NCBI RefSeq assembly: GCF_017696085.1
Contig: NZ_JAAORH010000001.1
Coordinates: 620,001-684,000 of the forward strand
From: Prochlorococcus marinus XMU1410
GTDB taxonomy: Bacteria > Cyanobacteriota > Cyanobacteriia > PCC-6307 > Cyanobiaceae
Reading direction: 5' to 3'
Length of the DNA stretch: 64,000 bases
Translations under genes and position numbers: made by a program
Part shown: piece by piece, positions 8,821 to 15,519 of the stretch
Layout of the letters: each line of letters opens with the position of its first letter
Numbering within the stretch: the first letter of the stretch is position 1
The notes under the pieces: generated by a model
What the model saw: only the letters and a program-made list of their open reading frames with translations
Database searches by the model: none
Told to the model about the DNA's origin: nothing

Positions 8821-9129
8821 TTAATTTATTGTTTTTTCATTAATAGATTTAAGCCAAGAATAATATCTTGATTTTCTAATTCTTTGCTCTTTCGAGACTA
8901 ATCTATCCGCAGATTCTAGGGGTGATTCTCCTTTCTCAACTTTTGTTGTAATAGAAATACCAAAACCTTTTGCTTCAATTTTTGCAATGCCACCCTCTAA
9001 AAAAAATAAAAAAGACCAACCTTTGTTCCATCCTAAATAGAAGGGATTTCGATACATAGCATTCTTTTGGAGATACTCTTTAAATGATATTTTCCTTTTC
9101 AAGGAGTTACTTGTATACACTATTACCAA
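8821..9129 (-). CDS. Hypothetical protein (up to 102 aa)
   Basis: A soluble basic protein with a hydrophobic patch (GWSFLFFLEGG) and a C terminus rich in K, R and S. The frame opens with TTG at 9129; ATG at residue 25 (MYRNPFYLGW) is an equally good start. It is divergent from the second DUF1651 cassette. No domain is recognised. Confidence 0.5.
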   Translation of the reverse strand: MVIVYTSNSLKRKISFKEYLQKNAMYRNPFYLGWNKGWSFLFFLEGGIAKIEAKGFGISITTKVEKGESPLESADRLVSKEQRIRKSRYYSWLKSINEKTIN

Positions 9130-9196
9130 ATAAGAAGTTTACAGCTGATTATTTTGGAAAGTAATTTTAGTATTTAAATAATTACCAGATCAATAC

Positions 9197-9225
9197 TTGA
9201 CGTCTATGAGTAGTACATTTATATT
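9197..9225 (+). promoter_or_regulatory. Sigma-70-type promoter of the second DUF1651 cassette
   Basis: TTGACG at 9197-9202 and TATATT at 9220-9225 with 17 bases between, preceded by ATAC as in the first cassette. The match extends through the -10 region (ATTTATATTA), which supports a shared promoter. Confidence 0.65.
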
Positions 9226-9226
9226 A

Positions 9227-9244
9227 ATAGTACAACCGTATTAT
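9227..9244 (+). promoter_or_regulatory. 5' leader hairpin or operator of the second cassette
   Basis: ATAGTAC and GTATTAT pair across an AACC loop with one G-U pair. Position relative to the -10 box equals that of the repeat at 6781-6800, although loop and flanks differ. Confidence 0.45.
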
Positions 9245-9248
9245 CTTC

Positions 9249-9539
9249 ATGACTTCAGGAGTCGCTAATGTTCGGACTTATTTTTATCGTGGCAGCCTTA
9301 TTGACCCCCCAACTGGCTGGTTGTTTAACAAAAAAAGTGGTTTATTAATTTTTTTTGAGAGTTATAAGAAATCTGTATCTAATAACTTAAAAGTATATAC
9401 TCATCTTTTCTATGCAAATGAATTAGGTGAACCAGCCCAGATTAAAAATTCAAGACTTCATTCTATTGAGTGTGCTTGTGAAACATGGAATGAATTAATT
9501 TCAGGAGGTTGGCAAATTGTTACTAATAAATTCCAGTAA
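9249..9539 (+). CDS. DUF1651 protein, copy 2
   Basis: This is a paralogue of the protein at 6806-7105: TGWLFNKK, THLFYANELGEPAQIK, a W-x2-L segment and a terminal GGW are shared. Again the first ATG lacks a Shine-Dalgarno sequence while a nested ATG at 9268 has one. The gene carries the heptamer A AAA AAA G at 9330-9337, where the nested frame could slip back by one base into this frame. Function of DUF1651 is unknown. Confidence 0.65.
   Translation: MTSGVANVRTYFYRGSLIDPPTGWLFNKKSGLLIFFESYKKSVSNNLKVYTHLFYANELGEPAQIKNSRLHSIECACETWNELISGGWQIVTNKFQ
9268..9348 (+). CDS. Nested 26-residue hydrophobic peptide, copy 2
   Basis: ATG at 9268 follows AGGAGT by five bases. The peptide starts MFGLIF and contains PQLAGC, a textbook lipobox-like motif, though it lacks basic residues at its N terminus. 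It shares MFGLIF, PQ and GCL with the copy at 6825-6905 and has the same length. Confidence 0.45.
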   Translation: MFGLIFIVAALLTPQLAGCLTKKVVY

Positions 9540-9541
9540 TC

Positions 9542-9775
9542 ATGATCAAGGTAAATCCGTCAAAATGGGAATATCTAAAAGAATCTACCCTAAAACGAAA
9601 ACGAACAAAGATTTGTATTACTTGCAATCACTTTCGCTACAGCACTACAGAAACTTTCGCTACTATCTTAATCTGTCCAAAATACGAAAAACGCATACCA
9701 CAGGGTGATCATTTACTTAAAGGCTGTGAGTATTGGCAAAAAAATAGGACGATATTTTCTCCTGAAGCATCTTAA
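9542..9775 (+). CDS. Small four-cysteine protein, possible zinc binder (77 aa)
   Basis: The protein starts two bases after the DUF1651 stop and completes the second cassette. Cysteines C25, C28, C45 and C62 with H30 and H57 (KICITCNHFRYS, LICPKYEKR, LLKGCEYW) suggest a small zinc-binding fold. The N terminus is basic. Not assigned to a named family; not present in the first cassette. Confidence 0.65.
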   Translation: MIKVNPSKWEYLKESTLKRKRTKICITCNHFRYSTTETFATILICPKYEKRIPQGDHLLKGCEYWQKNRTIFSPEAS

Positions 9776-9875
9776 TTATTCTCTAATTAAACTTCTCTAG
9801 GTAGAGATATTTAATTATGTAAACAAAGCATTATTTTATACAACTTAAAAAATTCTTTTTAAGTAATTTTGAAGC

Positions 9876-9977
9876 ATGATTCAATTCTACTTTTCCATAT
9901 TTTTATTAGTTGTGCTTACATTTTTTGCACTTTTATTAGATGCGCCAGAATTGGCATCTTTAATTCAAACATTTTAG
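9876..9977 (+). CDS. One-helix membrane peptide (33 aa)
   Basis: An almost wholly hydrophobic peptide (SIFLLVVLTFFALLLDAP) with an ATG start and no clear ribosome-binding site. Similar mini-proteins are common in this genome, but coding status rests only on composition. Confidence 0.4.
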   Translation: MIQFYFSIFLLVVLTFFALLLDAPELASLIQTF

Positions 9978-10059
9978 AAAATAATAAATCAGCATTTTTA
10001 CTGATTTACTTTCTTAATAAGTAAGGCTTAGGTTTAACTAGTTGAATAGGAGGGATCTA

Positions 10060-10101
10060 ATGATTGACAGTCCACCAGAGGAGTTAAATTATAAAATTTA
10101 A
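10060..10101 (+). CDS. 13-codon ORF with strong ribosome-binding site
   Basis: AGGAGG lies six bases before the ATG, and the frame MIDSPPEELNYKI ends 26 bases before a strong terminator. The unit may be a leader peptide, a tiny protein gene, or the sequestered part of a small RNA. No similar peptide is seen elsewhere in the window. Confidence 0.35.
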   Translation: MIDSPPEELNYKI

Positions 10102-10127
10102 ATCTAGATAAAACTAATGCTAAATCT

Positions 10128-10162
10128 GGAATGAATCTTCTATTTGAGATTCATTCCTTTTT
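10128..10162 (+). terminator. Rho-independent terminator
   Basis: GGAATGAATCT and AGATTCATTCC form a perfect 11-base stem with an 8-base loop (10128-10157), followed by TTTTT. It ends the short transcript that includes the 13-codon ORF. Confidence 0.8.
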
Positions 10163-10271
10163 AATTTCTTTCTAAAAAATGTAAATTATAAATATTAAAT
10201 TTTAAAAGTAAAAAATCTGTACATATTAAAATGATTTGAGGCCTAAGTCTCTTCTTAGAGAGTGGCTAACT

Positions 10272-10454
10272 CTACCTGAATCCAAAACCACTTTTTTGTT
10301 CTTCTTTTTCTTCCCATTCATTAATAATTAGTTTTAGTAAACTTTTAAGTTCTGAATTAGAAGCATCAGTATCTTTTTGAAGATTTATACAAATGTTTTT
10401 TATTTCCTCAAAAGCATTATCAATTAAGATTGTTTTTTGATCTGGATTAGCCAT
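10272..10454 (-). CDS. Small hypothetical protein (60 aa)
   Basis: A helical, acidic soluble protein (FEEIKNICINLQKD, LLKLIINEWEEKEE). It lies six bases after the next upstream gene on the same strand and before the hli gene's neighbourhood, suggesting one transcript of 10272-11011. Not recognised. Confidence 0.55.
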   Translation of the reverse strand: MANPDQKTILIDNAFEEIKNICINLQKDTDASNSELKSLLKLIINEWEEKEEQKSGFGFR

Positions 10455-10460
10455 AGAATT

Positions 10461-10658
10461 TTAAAATGCTCCATTACAGTTGAACCCACTGCAGTTAATA
10501 ACCCTGAAAATATTCATTACAAAGTTGTGGAATCTTCCATCATAAAAAAATGCCCAAGTTGTAAAGATAGCAAAACCAGACACAGCAAACGCAGCATATT
10601 GAAGCCAATGTATTCCATAGCTGTCCAATCCATTTTTATCAAAATCAGAATTACTCAA
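10461..10658 (-). CDS. Small membrane protein (65 aa)
   Basis: One hydrophobic helix (HWLQYAAFAVSGFAIFTTW) is followed by a short aromatic region and a tail with two cysteines. It is between the hli gene and the 60-residue gene on the minus strand. A thylakoid location is plausible but inferred only from the hli neighbour. Confidence 0.55.
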   Translation of the reverse strand: MSNSDFDKNGLDSYGIHWLQYAAFAVSGFAIFTTWAFFYDGRFHNFVMNIFRVINCSGFNCNGAF

Positions 10659-10756
10659 ATTCTTTTTTGTTTTATAATAAAAATTTTTTTAAAAAAAGGA
10701 GAGTTTGTTTTGAAGGAGAGATTTATTTCTTCTTGAATCCTAGATCTATTAATCGC

Positions 10757-11011
10757 TTAAATAAATCCTGGAACTATCCATCCAAAAAAACCGTAGTTTA
10801 TTATTAAAGCTAAAAAACCAATCATAGCTAACCTCCCATTTGTTATTTCGGCATTTTTCCAAAATTTACCCATATAGTTTTTACTTTTTTTCGAATTTTT
10901 ATCTATCAAATAATTTGGTTCCAAAGGTTCTTGTAATCTTTTTATCGCGTACAAAGAAAATTGGATCGTAATAGCGATGACAACTATTATAAAACTAGTA
11001 AGAGCATCCAT
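10757..11011 (-). CDS. hli: High-light-inducible protein (Hlip), chlorophyll-binding one-helix protein
   Basis: Hlips bind chlorophyll a and carotenoid and protect photosystem assembly intermediates under light stress. The 84-residue protein carries the diagnostic AEITNGRLAMIGFLALI segment (residues 54-70) with chlorophyll ligands E55, N58 and R60. An extra hydrophobic N-terminal helix (residues 5-22) and a charged linker precede it, longer than the simplest Hlips. The upstream region 11012-11362 probably holds its promoter. Confidence 0.9.
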   Translation of the reverse strand: MDALTSFIIVVIAITIQFSLYAIKRLQEPLEPNYLIDKNSKKSKNYMGKFWKNAEITNGRLAMIGFLALIINYGFFGWIVPGFI

Positions 11012-11362
11012 TTTTTATATTTCATATGAGATCAATTAGTGGCCAAAGAGTAAATGACGTTTGTAAGTATCAAATATTTCCTTATTTCTGCTTATTGACA
11101 GAGGAAAACATTACCTGAATTATTAATGAATGTAACATATATAAAAAATATTAGTATGAAATCTTACTTTTTCTTTGGATTTCACATTTTTGAAGACTTT
11201 AGTGTCACAATAGTGTGTCATTGATATCTTAAGAGCACTCTTAAATAAAACTACAAAATTAGCTGTAAAGTCTTATTTCCCCAAAATAAAAAATCATTAA
11301 AGATTTTATAAAAATATTTTTAATGTTATTTGCTTAAATTAATTTTTAATTACTAGAAACTA
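11012..11362. other. Gene-free stretch upstream of hli
   Basis: No supported ORF. A palindrome TTAAGAG-CA-CTCTTAA lies near 11228-11243 and a repeated TGTCA/GTGTCA pair near 11202-11221. These might be regulatory sites for hli, but no known operator is matched. Confidence 0.3.
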
Positions 11363-11482
11363 TTACTTTTGTTTGATTTCTGGAAGGTAAAATCTATTTC
11401 CTAATGTATAACCAATTGACATTAGTACGAACCCAATAAGTTGAGGTAAATGAGAATTTGCTAGAGAGATTTTTTCAATCAT
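11363..11482 (-). CDS. One-helix membrane peptide (39 aa)
   Basis: An ATG-started frame encodes a central hydrophobic stretch (LIGFVLMSIGYTLG) flanked by polar ends. It is typical of the mini-membrane proteins around it; coding status is inferred. Confidence 0.45.
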   Translation of the reverse strand: MIEKISLANSHLPQLIGFVLMSIGYTLGNRFYLPEIKQK

Positions 11483-11533
11483 TTCTCAATATATAAATTT
11501 ATATAATAATAAAAAATTTTAAATACTGTAAAT

Positions 11534-11707
11534 CTATTTTCTTTTTGATTCTTTAATTTCCCCAGATTTCTTGAGTGAATTAACAAGTCTTTCATTTTCT
11601 GTTTTTAAATTTTCTAATGCAGATTTTGTGAATTGTTCTTTAGCCTCAAATTTTGCTGAACTTATTACTTTTTTATTAGGTAGTTTTTTCTTCGGTTCTG
11701 GCTTCAT
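11534..11707 (-). CDS. Small charged coiled-coil protein (57 aa)
   Basis: A lysine-rich start (KPEPKKKLPNKK) precedes a helix with heptad character (LENLKTENERLVNSLKKSG). The same C-terminal pattern occurs in the 41-residue protein at 15520-15645 (LTNENDFLVKNLKKAG), so the two form a small family. Function unknown. Confidence 0.5.
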   Translation of the reverse strand: MKPEPKKKLPNKKVISSAKFEAKEQFTKSALENLKTENERLVNSLKKSGEIKESKRK

Positions 11708-11805
11708 ATTAAACAGCTTTTTGAAAATCTTAGAAGTTATTTTTCTTGTATTAGGTATTATTTTTTACAGTTTTCTGGTTAATAATATTTGTTTACATAG
11801 ACAAA

Positions 11806-12018
11806 TTAATCTTTATCTTTTGGGAGCCTTAACCATCCAGAAGTCCATTCTGATTTTAGTTTTGTCCATAAGATCCTTTTAATATCTTTTTTATTTTTGG
11901 TAGGAAAAATATCAACCCATCTATCTTCATTTTTACCACCATAAGCTTTAATTTGATAATGCCTGTTACCATTAATAGTTTTTGGTGCTGTCCAACAAAT
12001 AGTAGGAGGCCATTTCAT
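11806..12018 (-). CDS. Hypothetical protein (70 aa)
   Basis: A basic, tryptophan-rich small protein (PPTICWTAPKT, DRWVDIFPTKNKKD, EWTSGWLRLP). The composition could suit nucleic-acid binding, but no motif is recognised. It is first in a minus-strand run with the 28-residue peptide behind it in coordinates. Confidence 0.55.
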   Translation of the reverse strand: MKWPPTICWTAPKTINGNRHYQIKAYGGKNEDRWVDIFPTKNKKDIKRILWTKLKSEWTSGWLRLPKDKD

Positions 12019-12040
12019 GAGAAATTTTAAAAGTAAAAAA

Positions 12041-12127
12041 CTAAAGGTTGCTTTGCCCAGTCAAAACTAAACCATAATAAGCAATCGTACCAAGGATAAG
12101 TACGATACCTAGTATTCTAATAATCAT
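12041..12127 (-). CDS. One-helix membrane peptide (28 aa)
   Basis: Nearly entire length is a membrane helix (ILGIVLILGTIAYYGLVL). ATG start at 12127. Similar in size to known photosystem or cytochrome small subunits but not recognisable as one. Confidence 0.45.
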   Translation of the reverse strand: MIIRILGIVLILGTIAYYGLVLTGQSNL

Positions 12128-12197
12128 GCTTTAATATTTTTAAATTCACATCATATTAAAGAAGTTTTATAAATTTGAGTTGAAGATTTAATATTTT

Positions 12198-12407
12198 CTA
12201 ATTTTTCCTTTTTTTATTTCTAACTATGGAGTGGCAAGATTCAGGATGCCATTCATTCTGAATTTTGCTAATAAAATCATAAATAAATGAATCGGGACAT
12301 CCAGTTTTTTTTTGAAGTTCTGAAAGTTCTTCTTTAATGAATTCATATACACTCGTTATCACCCCTAAATTTTCTTCTTGGGAGGGAGCCCATTTTTTAT
12401 TCTCCAT
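12198..12407 (-). CDS. Hypothetical protein (69 aa)
   Basis: A soluble helical protein with EFIKEELSELQKKTG and a basic, histidine-containing tail (WHPESCHSIVRNKKRKN). It overlaps the upstream gene by 11 bases, consistent with coupling. Not recognised. Confidence 0.55.
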   Translation of the reverse strand: MENKKWAPSQEENLGVITSVYEFIKEELSELQKKTGCPDSFIYDFISKIQNEWHPESCHSIVRNKKRKN

Positions 12408-12588
12408 TAATATTTTTTAAATTATTTTCCACAATATCGTAATAGGTTATGTCTCCATAATCAGCATCTGAACAACACAAATCTCCATATATTTCCTCTA
12501 ACAAATCGTACGCATCTGAATACTTATCAAAACTTTGAGCTGTTAATTCGTCATCCTTCCCATCAATTCTAATTATTTTGTAGGTCAT
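12397..12588 (-). CDS. Hypothetical acidic protein (63 aa)
   Basis: An acidic protein with the central segment YSDAYDLLEEIYGDLCCSD. The alternation of strands and helix suggests a small alpha/beta fold. Overlaps the 69-residue gene. No function can be given. Confidence 0.55.
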   Translation of the reverse strand: MTYKIIRIDGKDDELTAQSFDKYSDAYDLLEEIYGDLCCSDADYGDITYYDIVENNLKNINGE

Positions 12589-12650
12589 ATTTTAATTAGA
12601 TGCAAAAAGTATTTTTTTTGATTCATTAGATCATCTTATAAATAAAAATC

Positions 12651-12857
12651 TTATTTAGGAGTATTAGTTGGGTAAAGCTTCTGAATTTTATTTTTCTGAA
12701 TTTCTAATTTTCTTCTTTCATATTTTTTTTCCATTATTTTTCTGATAAATAATTGTGGGATGAGCCAAACTAACGCGATAGCTATGGCCATGAAAGCAGG
12801 ATTTCTCCACGTTAACCTAATAATCTCTTGTATAAATTCTTGATTGAAAATTTCCAT
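12651..12857 (-). CDS. Small membrane-anchored protein (68 aa)
   Basis: One hydrophobic helix (AFMAIAIALVWLIPQLFI) is followed by a strongly basic tail (RKIMEKKYERRKLEIQKNK), predicting a cytoplasmic C terminus. Not recognised. Confidence 0.55.
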   Translation of the reverse strand: MEIFNQEFIQEIIRLTWRNPAFMAIAIALVWLIPQLFIRKIMEKKYERRKLEIQKNKIQKLYPTNTPK

Positions 12858-13031
12858 ACATTAAATTTTGATGATAAAAATATCTTTGCTTTCTTTTATA
12901 AAATCTTTTAAATTTCATAATTCATCATAACCTTAAAAAATCTAATAAGGAATTTTATAAATTTTTTCTTTTTCTAGTTCTTTTTCTTTTATATTTGGAT
13001 TTAGATTAATCTTTTATTTTTAAGTTTAGAG

Positions 13032-13697
13032 ATGTCGACTTATCTCATTACAGGATCAAATAGGGGTATTGGATTAGAACTATGTAGGCAAATTCATAAG
13101 AGGGGAGATAATGTAATTGCAACGTGTAGGAAAGCTTCAAAAGAACTTAGAGATTTAGGAGTGAGAATTGAAGAGAATATAGAAATTTCTTCAGATGAGT
13201 CGATAACAAATTTGTGTAAAAAACTATCTGGAGTTAATTTAGATTGCTTAATTCATAATGCAGGAATTTATGAATTTAATTCTTTCGAAAACTTAGATAA
13301 ACAAAGTATTTTGAGGCAATTTGAAGTTAATGCATTGAGCCCAATAAGTATGACCCAATCACTTAAACACCTTTTAAAAAGATCTTCTAAAGTTGCTTTT
13401 ATCACAAGTAGAATGGGATCTATTGAAGATAATTCATCTGGAAGTTCTTATGGTTACAGGATGTCTAAGGTAGCTTTGTCAATGGCAGCAAAATCACTTT
13501 CTATAGATTTATCAAGAGATGATATTTATGTAGCTATTTTGCATCCTGGTTTAGTGAGTACAAGAATGACTGGCTTTACAAGAAATGGAATTAGTCCTGA
13601 AGAATCAGCAAATGGCCTTTTAAAACGTATTGATTCTTTAAATAAAAATAATTCGGGTACGTTTTGGCATGCCAACGGAGAGGTTTTGCCTTGGTAG
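13032..13697 (+). CDS. Short-chain dehydrogenase/reductase (SDR), C-factor-like
   Basis: SDR enzymes oxidise or reduce diverse alcohols and ketones with NAD(P). The Rossmann motif TGSNRGIG (residues 7-14), NAG near 86, the catalytic serine region ITSRMGS and YRMSK (Y and K of the active site) are all present. At 221 residues it resembles the CsgA/C-factor branch. The substrate cannot be read from sequence. The gene stands alone between minus-strand mini-genes. Confidence 0.85.
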   Translation: MSTYLITGSNRGIGLELCRQIHKRGDNVIATCRKASKELRDLGVRIEENIEISSDESITNLCKKLSGVNLDCLIHNAGIYEFNSFENLDKQSILRQFEVNALSPISMTQSLKHLLKRSSKVAFITSRMGSIEDNSSGSSYGYRMSKVALSMAAKSLSIDLSRDDIYVAILHPGLVSTRMTGFTRNGISPEESANGLLKRIDSLNKNNSGTFWHANGEVLPW

Positions 13698-13829
13698 TAT
13701 CTATATTTTTATTTTTAAGAGATTTATATTGTTAATTTGTTAATAAACTTTTAAATTTTGAACGAATTTCTTTCCTTGTTTCATTCTTTTAGTTATCTTT
13801 AAGAAAACATTAGTAAAGGAGGTGATTCA

Positions 13830-13952
13830 TTGTCGTATCTACCGAAAAATGCGGTTATCAAAGGGGCCGTGAATTCAGTATCTTCATCAAATTCATCGGT
13901 CTCTTTTTCTTTGATTAAGAAAAAAGGTTTTATAATCAATAGATTTATATAA
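13830..13952 (+). CDS. 40-codon ORF with near-perfect anti-SD complement
   Basis: AAAGGAGGTGATTC at 13816-13829 matches the complement of the 16S rRNA 3' tail over almost its full length and abuts a TTG start at 13830. The frame encodes a serine-rich, basic peptide (SYLPKNAVIKGAV start) and ends 18 bases before a strong terminator. The unusually long Shine-Dalgarno could drive high translation or could itself be regulatory. No family recognised. Confidence 0.4.
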   Translation: MSYLPKNAVIKGAVNSVSSSNSSVSFSLIKKKGFIINRFI

Positions 13953-13970
13953 ATCAGTTATTTAATAATT

Positions 13971-14007
13971 AAAAGCTCTGCATCTCATAAGTTGCAGAGC
14001 TTTTTTT
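13971..14007. terminator. Strong rho-independent terminator
   Basis: AAAAGCTCTGCA (13971-13982) and TGCAGAGCTTTT (13993-14004) make a perfect 12-base stem with a 10-base loop, ending in a T run. The leading A run makes it usable in both directions, and a minus-strand gene ends at 14038. Confidence 0.9.
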
Positions 14008-14037
14008 ATGAATTTAAATAGTCTTTCAAAATTTACT

Positions 14038-14139
14038 CTATCTTTTTTGGCCGAAGTAAATTAAGGCTAAAAAAGATAAAGTGCTTACCAAAGCGATTAA
14101 GTACCATCCAGTTGAGGAGTTGCTAGTTACTTCGGTCAT
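14038..14139 (-). CDS. One-helix membrane peptide (33 aa)
   Basis: A polar N terminus (TEVTSNSSTG) is followed by a helix (YLIALVSTLSFLALIYFG) and QKR. ATG directly follows the stop of the upstream 29-residue peptide. Last gene of a four-gene membrane operon 14038-14711. Confidence 0.5.
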   Translation of the reverse strand: MTEVTSNSSTGWYLIALVSTLSFLALIYFGQKR

Positions 14140-14229
14140 TTATTTAGATTTATCGGAGGAATTTATTATTTGAGTGAAAATCACAATTGATATCATTAAA
14201 AAAACTAAAAGGATGTAAGTTACGTTCAT
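14140..14229 (-). CDS. One-helix membrane peptide (29 aa)
   Basis: ATG at 14229 abuts the stop of the upstream gene, and the stop abuts the next ATG. A single helix (ILLVFLMISIVIFTQII) ends in a polar tail. The gapless arrangement supports expression as part of one operon. Confidence 0.5.
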   Translation of the reverse strand: MNVTYILLVFLMISIVIFTQIINSSDKSK

Positions 14230-14484
14230 TTATAGAAAAATGCTAATTATCAAAAAGATTATTCCTAGAACTACCGCGACAATTGCTCCATCTACTAATA
14301 AGTCTTTCCATGTATAACTTTTAAGCATCCTTGCTTTATCTTCTTCACTCATAAGGTTCTTTAACCACGTCCAATCTAAAAGCTGTGTCAATGCAACACC
14401 AAAAATTAAATGACCAAACAAAATACCAATTAAATCAATTCTAGAAATATCTTTAGTGAGACTTGTAATAATAAAAAAGTCCAC
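14230..14484 (-). CDS. Small two-helix membrane protein (84 aa)
   Basis: Two hydrophobic segments (IGILFGHLIFGVALTQLL and the C-terminal AIVAVVLGIIFLIISIF) flank a charged loop with MSEEDKARML. Overlaps the next gene by one base. Probably a thylakoid or plasma membrane protein. Not recognised. Confidence 0.6.
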   Translation of the reverse strand: MDFFIITSLTKDISRIDLIGILFGHLIFGVALTQLLDWTWLKNLMSEEDKARMLKSYTWKDLLVDGAIVAVVLGIIFLIISIFL

Positions 14485-14711
14485 TAGCTTTTTTCTTTAT
14501 TAGATAAAGCACCACCTTCTTCTTTGTATTTTTCCCAAGCTTCGCTTATTTTTGCTTTAGAGAAATTTTGTTTTCCCTCAGAGAATTTATTTTTGAGGTT
14601 ATTTAAACTATTAGTCAGTTCTTTTTTTGTTGGTTCATCAAGAAAGTTTGATGTTAATTTCCATAAGTACCAGCTACTTGCTAGAAGAAGAATTAATCCG
14701 AGTAATTGCAT
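14484..14711 (-). CDS. Small membrane-anchored helical protein (75 aa)
   Basis: An N-terminal membrane helix (LLGLILLLASSWYLW) precedes a long polar helix rich in K, N and E (LKNKFSEGKQNFSKAK). First gene of the 14038-14711 mini-membrane operon. Confidence 0.6.
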   Translation of the reverse strand: MQLLGLILLLASSWYLWKLTSNFLDEPTKKELTNSLNNLKNKFSEGKQNFSKAKISEAWEKYKEEGGALSNKEKS

Positions 14712-14800
14712 ATTAGTTTTTTACCATCCTACAACTTTTCAAATGGTTTCGATAAATTAATTTATTTAATATCTGCAGAAATTTTTTTGACTTAAATAAA

Positions 14801-14956
14801 TTAAAACTTCAACCAGTGGAAAAATATTCTATCCAGCAGCCATATAGTTAGACCCCCTTCCAGGAAAGCTAACCAATACATCCCATAATCAGAAAATCCC
14901 ATTTGTTCTTTTACTGTTTTAATTAATTTTTTATGAGCTTGAATGAGATCTTTCAT
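14801..14956 (-). CDS. Small membrane-associated protein (51 aa)
   Basis: A basic N-terminal helix (KDLIQAHKKLIKTVKEQMG) is followed by a hydrophobic region (MYWLAFLEGGLTIWLL). ATG start at 14956. Lies 15 bases after the zinc-finger gene stop on the same strand, so cotranscription is likely. Confidence 0.5.
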   Translation of the reverse strand: MKDLIQAHKKLIKTVKEQMGFSDYGMYWLAFLEGGLTIWLLDRIFFHWLKF

Positions 14957-14971
14957 GAACAATCAAATTTT

Positions 14972-15223
14972 TTAAACTTGCTGAATTTCTTTAATTAAAA
15001 AACCCTTCCCATAGCAAGATAGACATGTCTTAGTCTCATCTAAAGAAATTCTTAGAAAACCTGCTCCATTACATCTAAAGCAATTTACTTTAGTGTTTGA
15101 ATAGATTTTTGATTTAATTTTAGCAGCACGATTTAAGTAAGAAACAGTTTCTTTACGGCCGTTTGCCTTGGCAGCTTTGTTTAAAAGCTTTTTATAACTG
15201 ACTTTTAGTTCTTGGGTATTCAT
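14972..15223 (-). CDS. DnaJ-like half zinc-finger protein (83 aa)
   Basis: Two CxxCxGxGF motifs, C48/C51 (CFRCNGAGF) and C67/C70 (CLSCYGKGF), form the four-cysteine unit found in the central domain of DnaJ and in thylakoid assembly factors such as BSD2. There is no J domain. The N-terminal 45 residues are basic and helical. In cyanobacteria such proteins may act as holdases or disulfide helpers; that role here is inference. Confidence 0.7.
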   Translation of the reverse strand: MNTQELKVSYKKLLNKAAKANGRKETVSYLNRAAKIKSKIYSNTKVNCFRCNGAGFLRISLDETKTCLSCYGKGFLIKEIQQV

Positions 15224-15519
15224 CTTTTGAAAAAAACTATAATGCGAATACAGGAAAAACTGAATGTTTAAATAATTTTAAAAACTTTCAAATTCCCGTT
15301 TATATTTCTAATCTGATCTCTTACTGAGATCTAAATAATATAACTAGGATTTAATTTATATGTTTAGTATCTAGAGTAATTAGTTTGTATATTTAATAGA
15401 AATTTTATATTTAATAAACTAAAAATTTTGCGGGTGATCATTCAAGAAAATATTTTTTTGTCTTTGAAAGTGAGCTTAGATAATTTATTGTTTGAAAAGT
15501 ATTTAAAAGCTCTCGTAGA

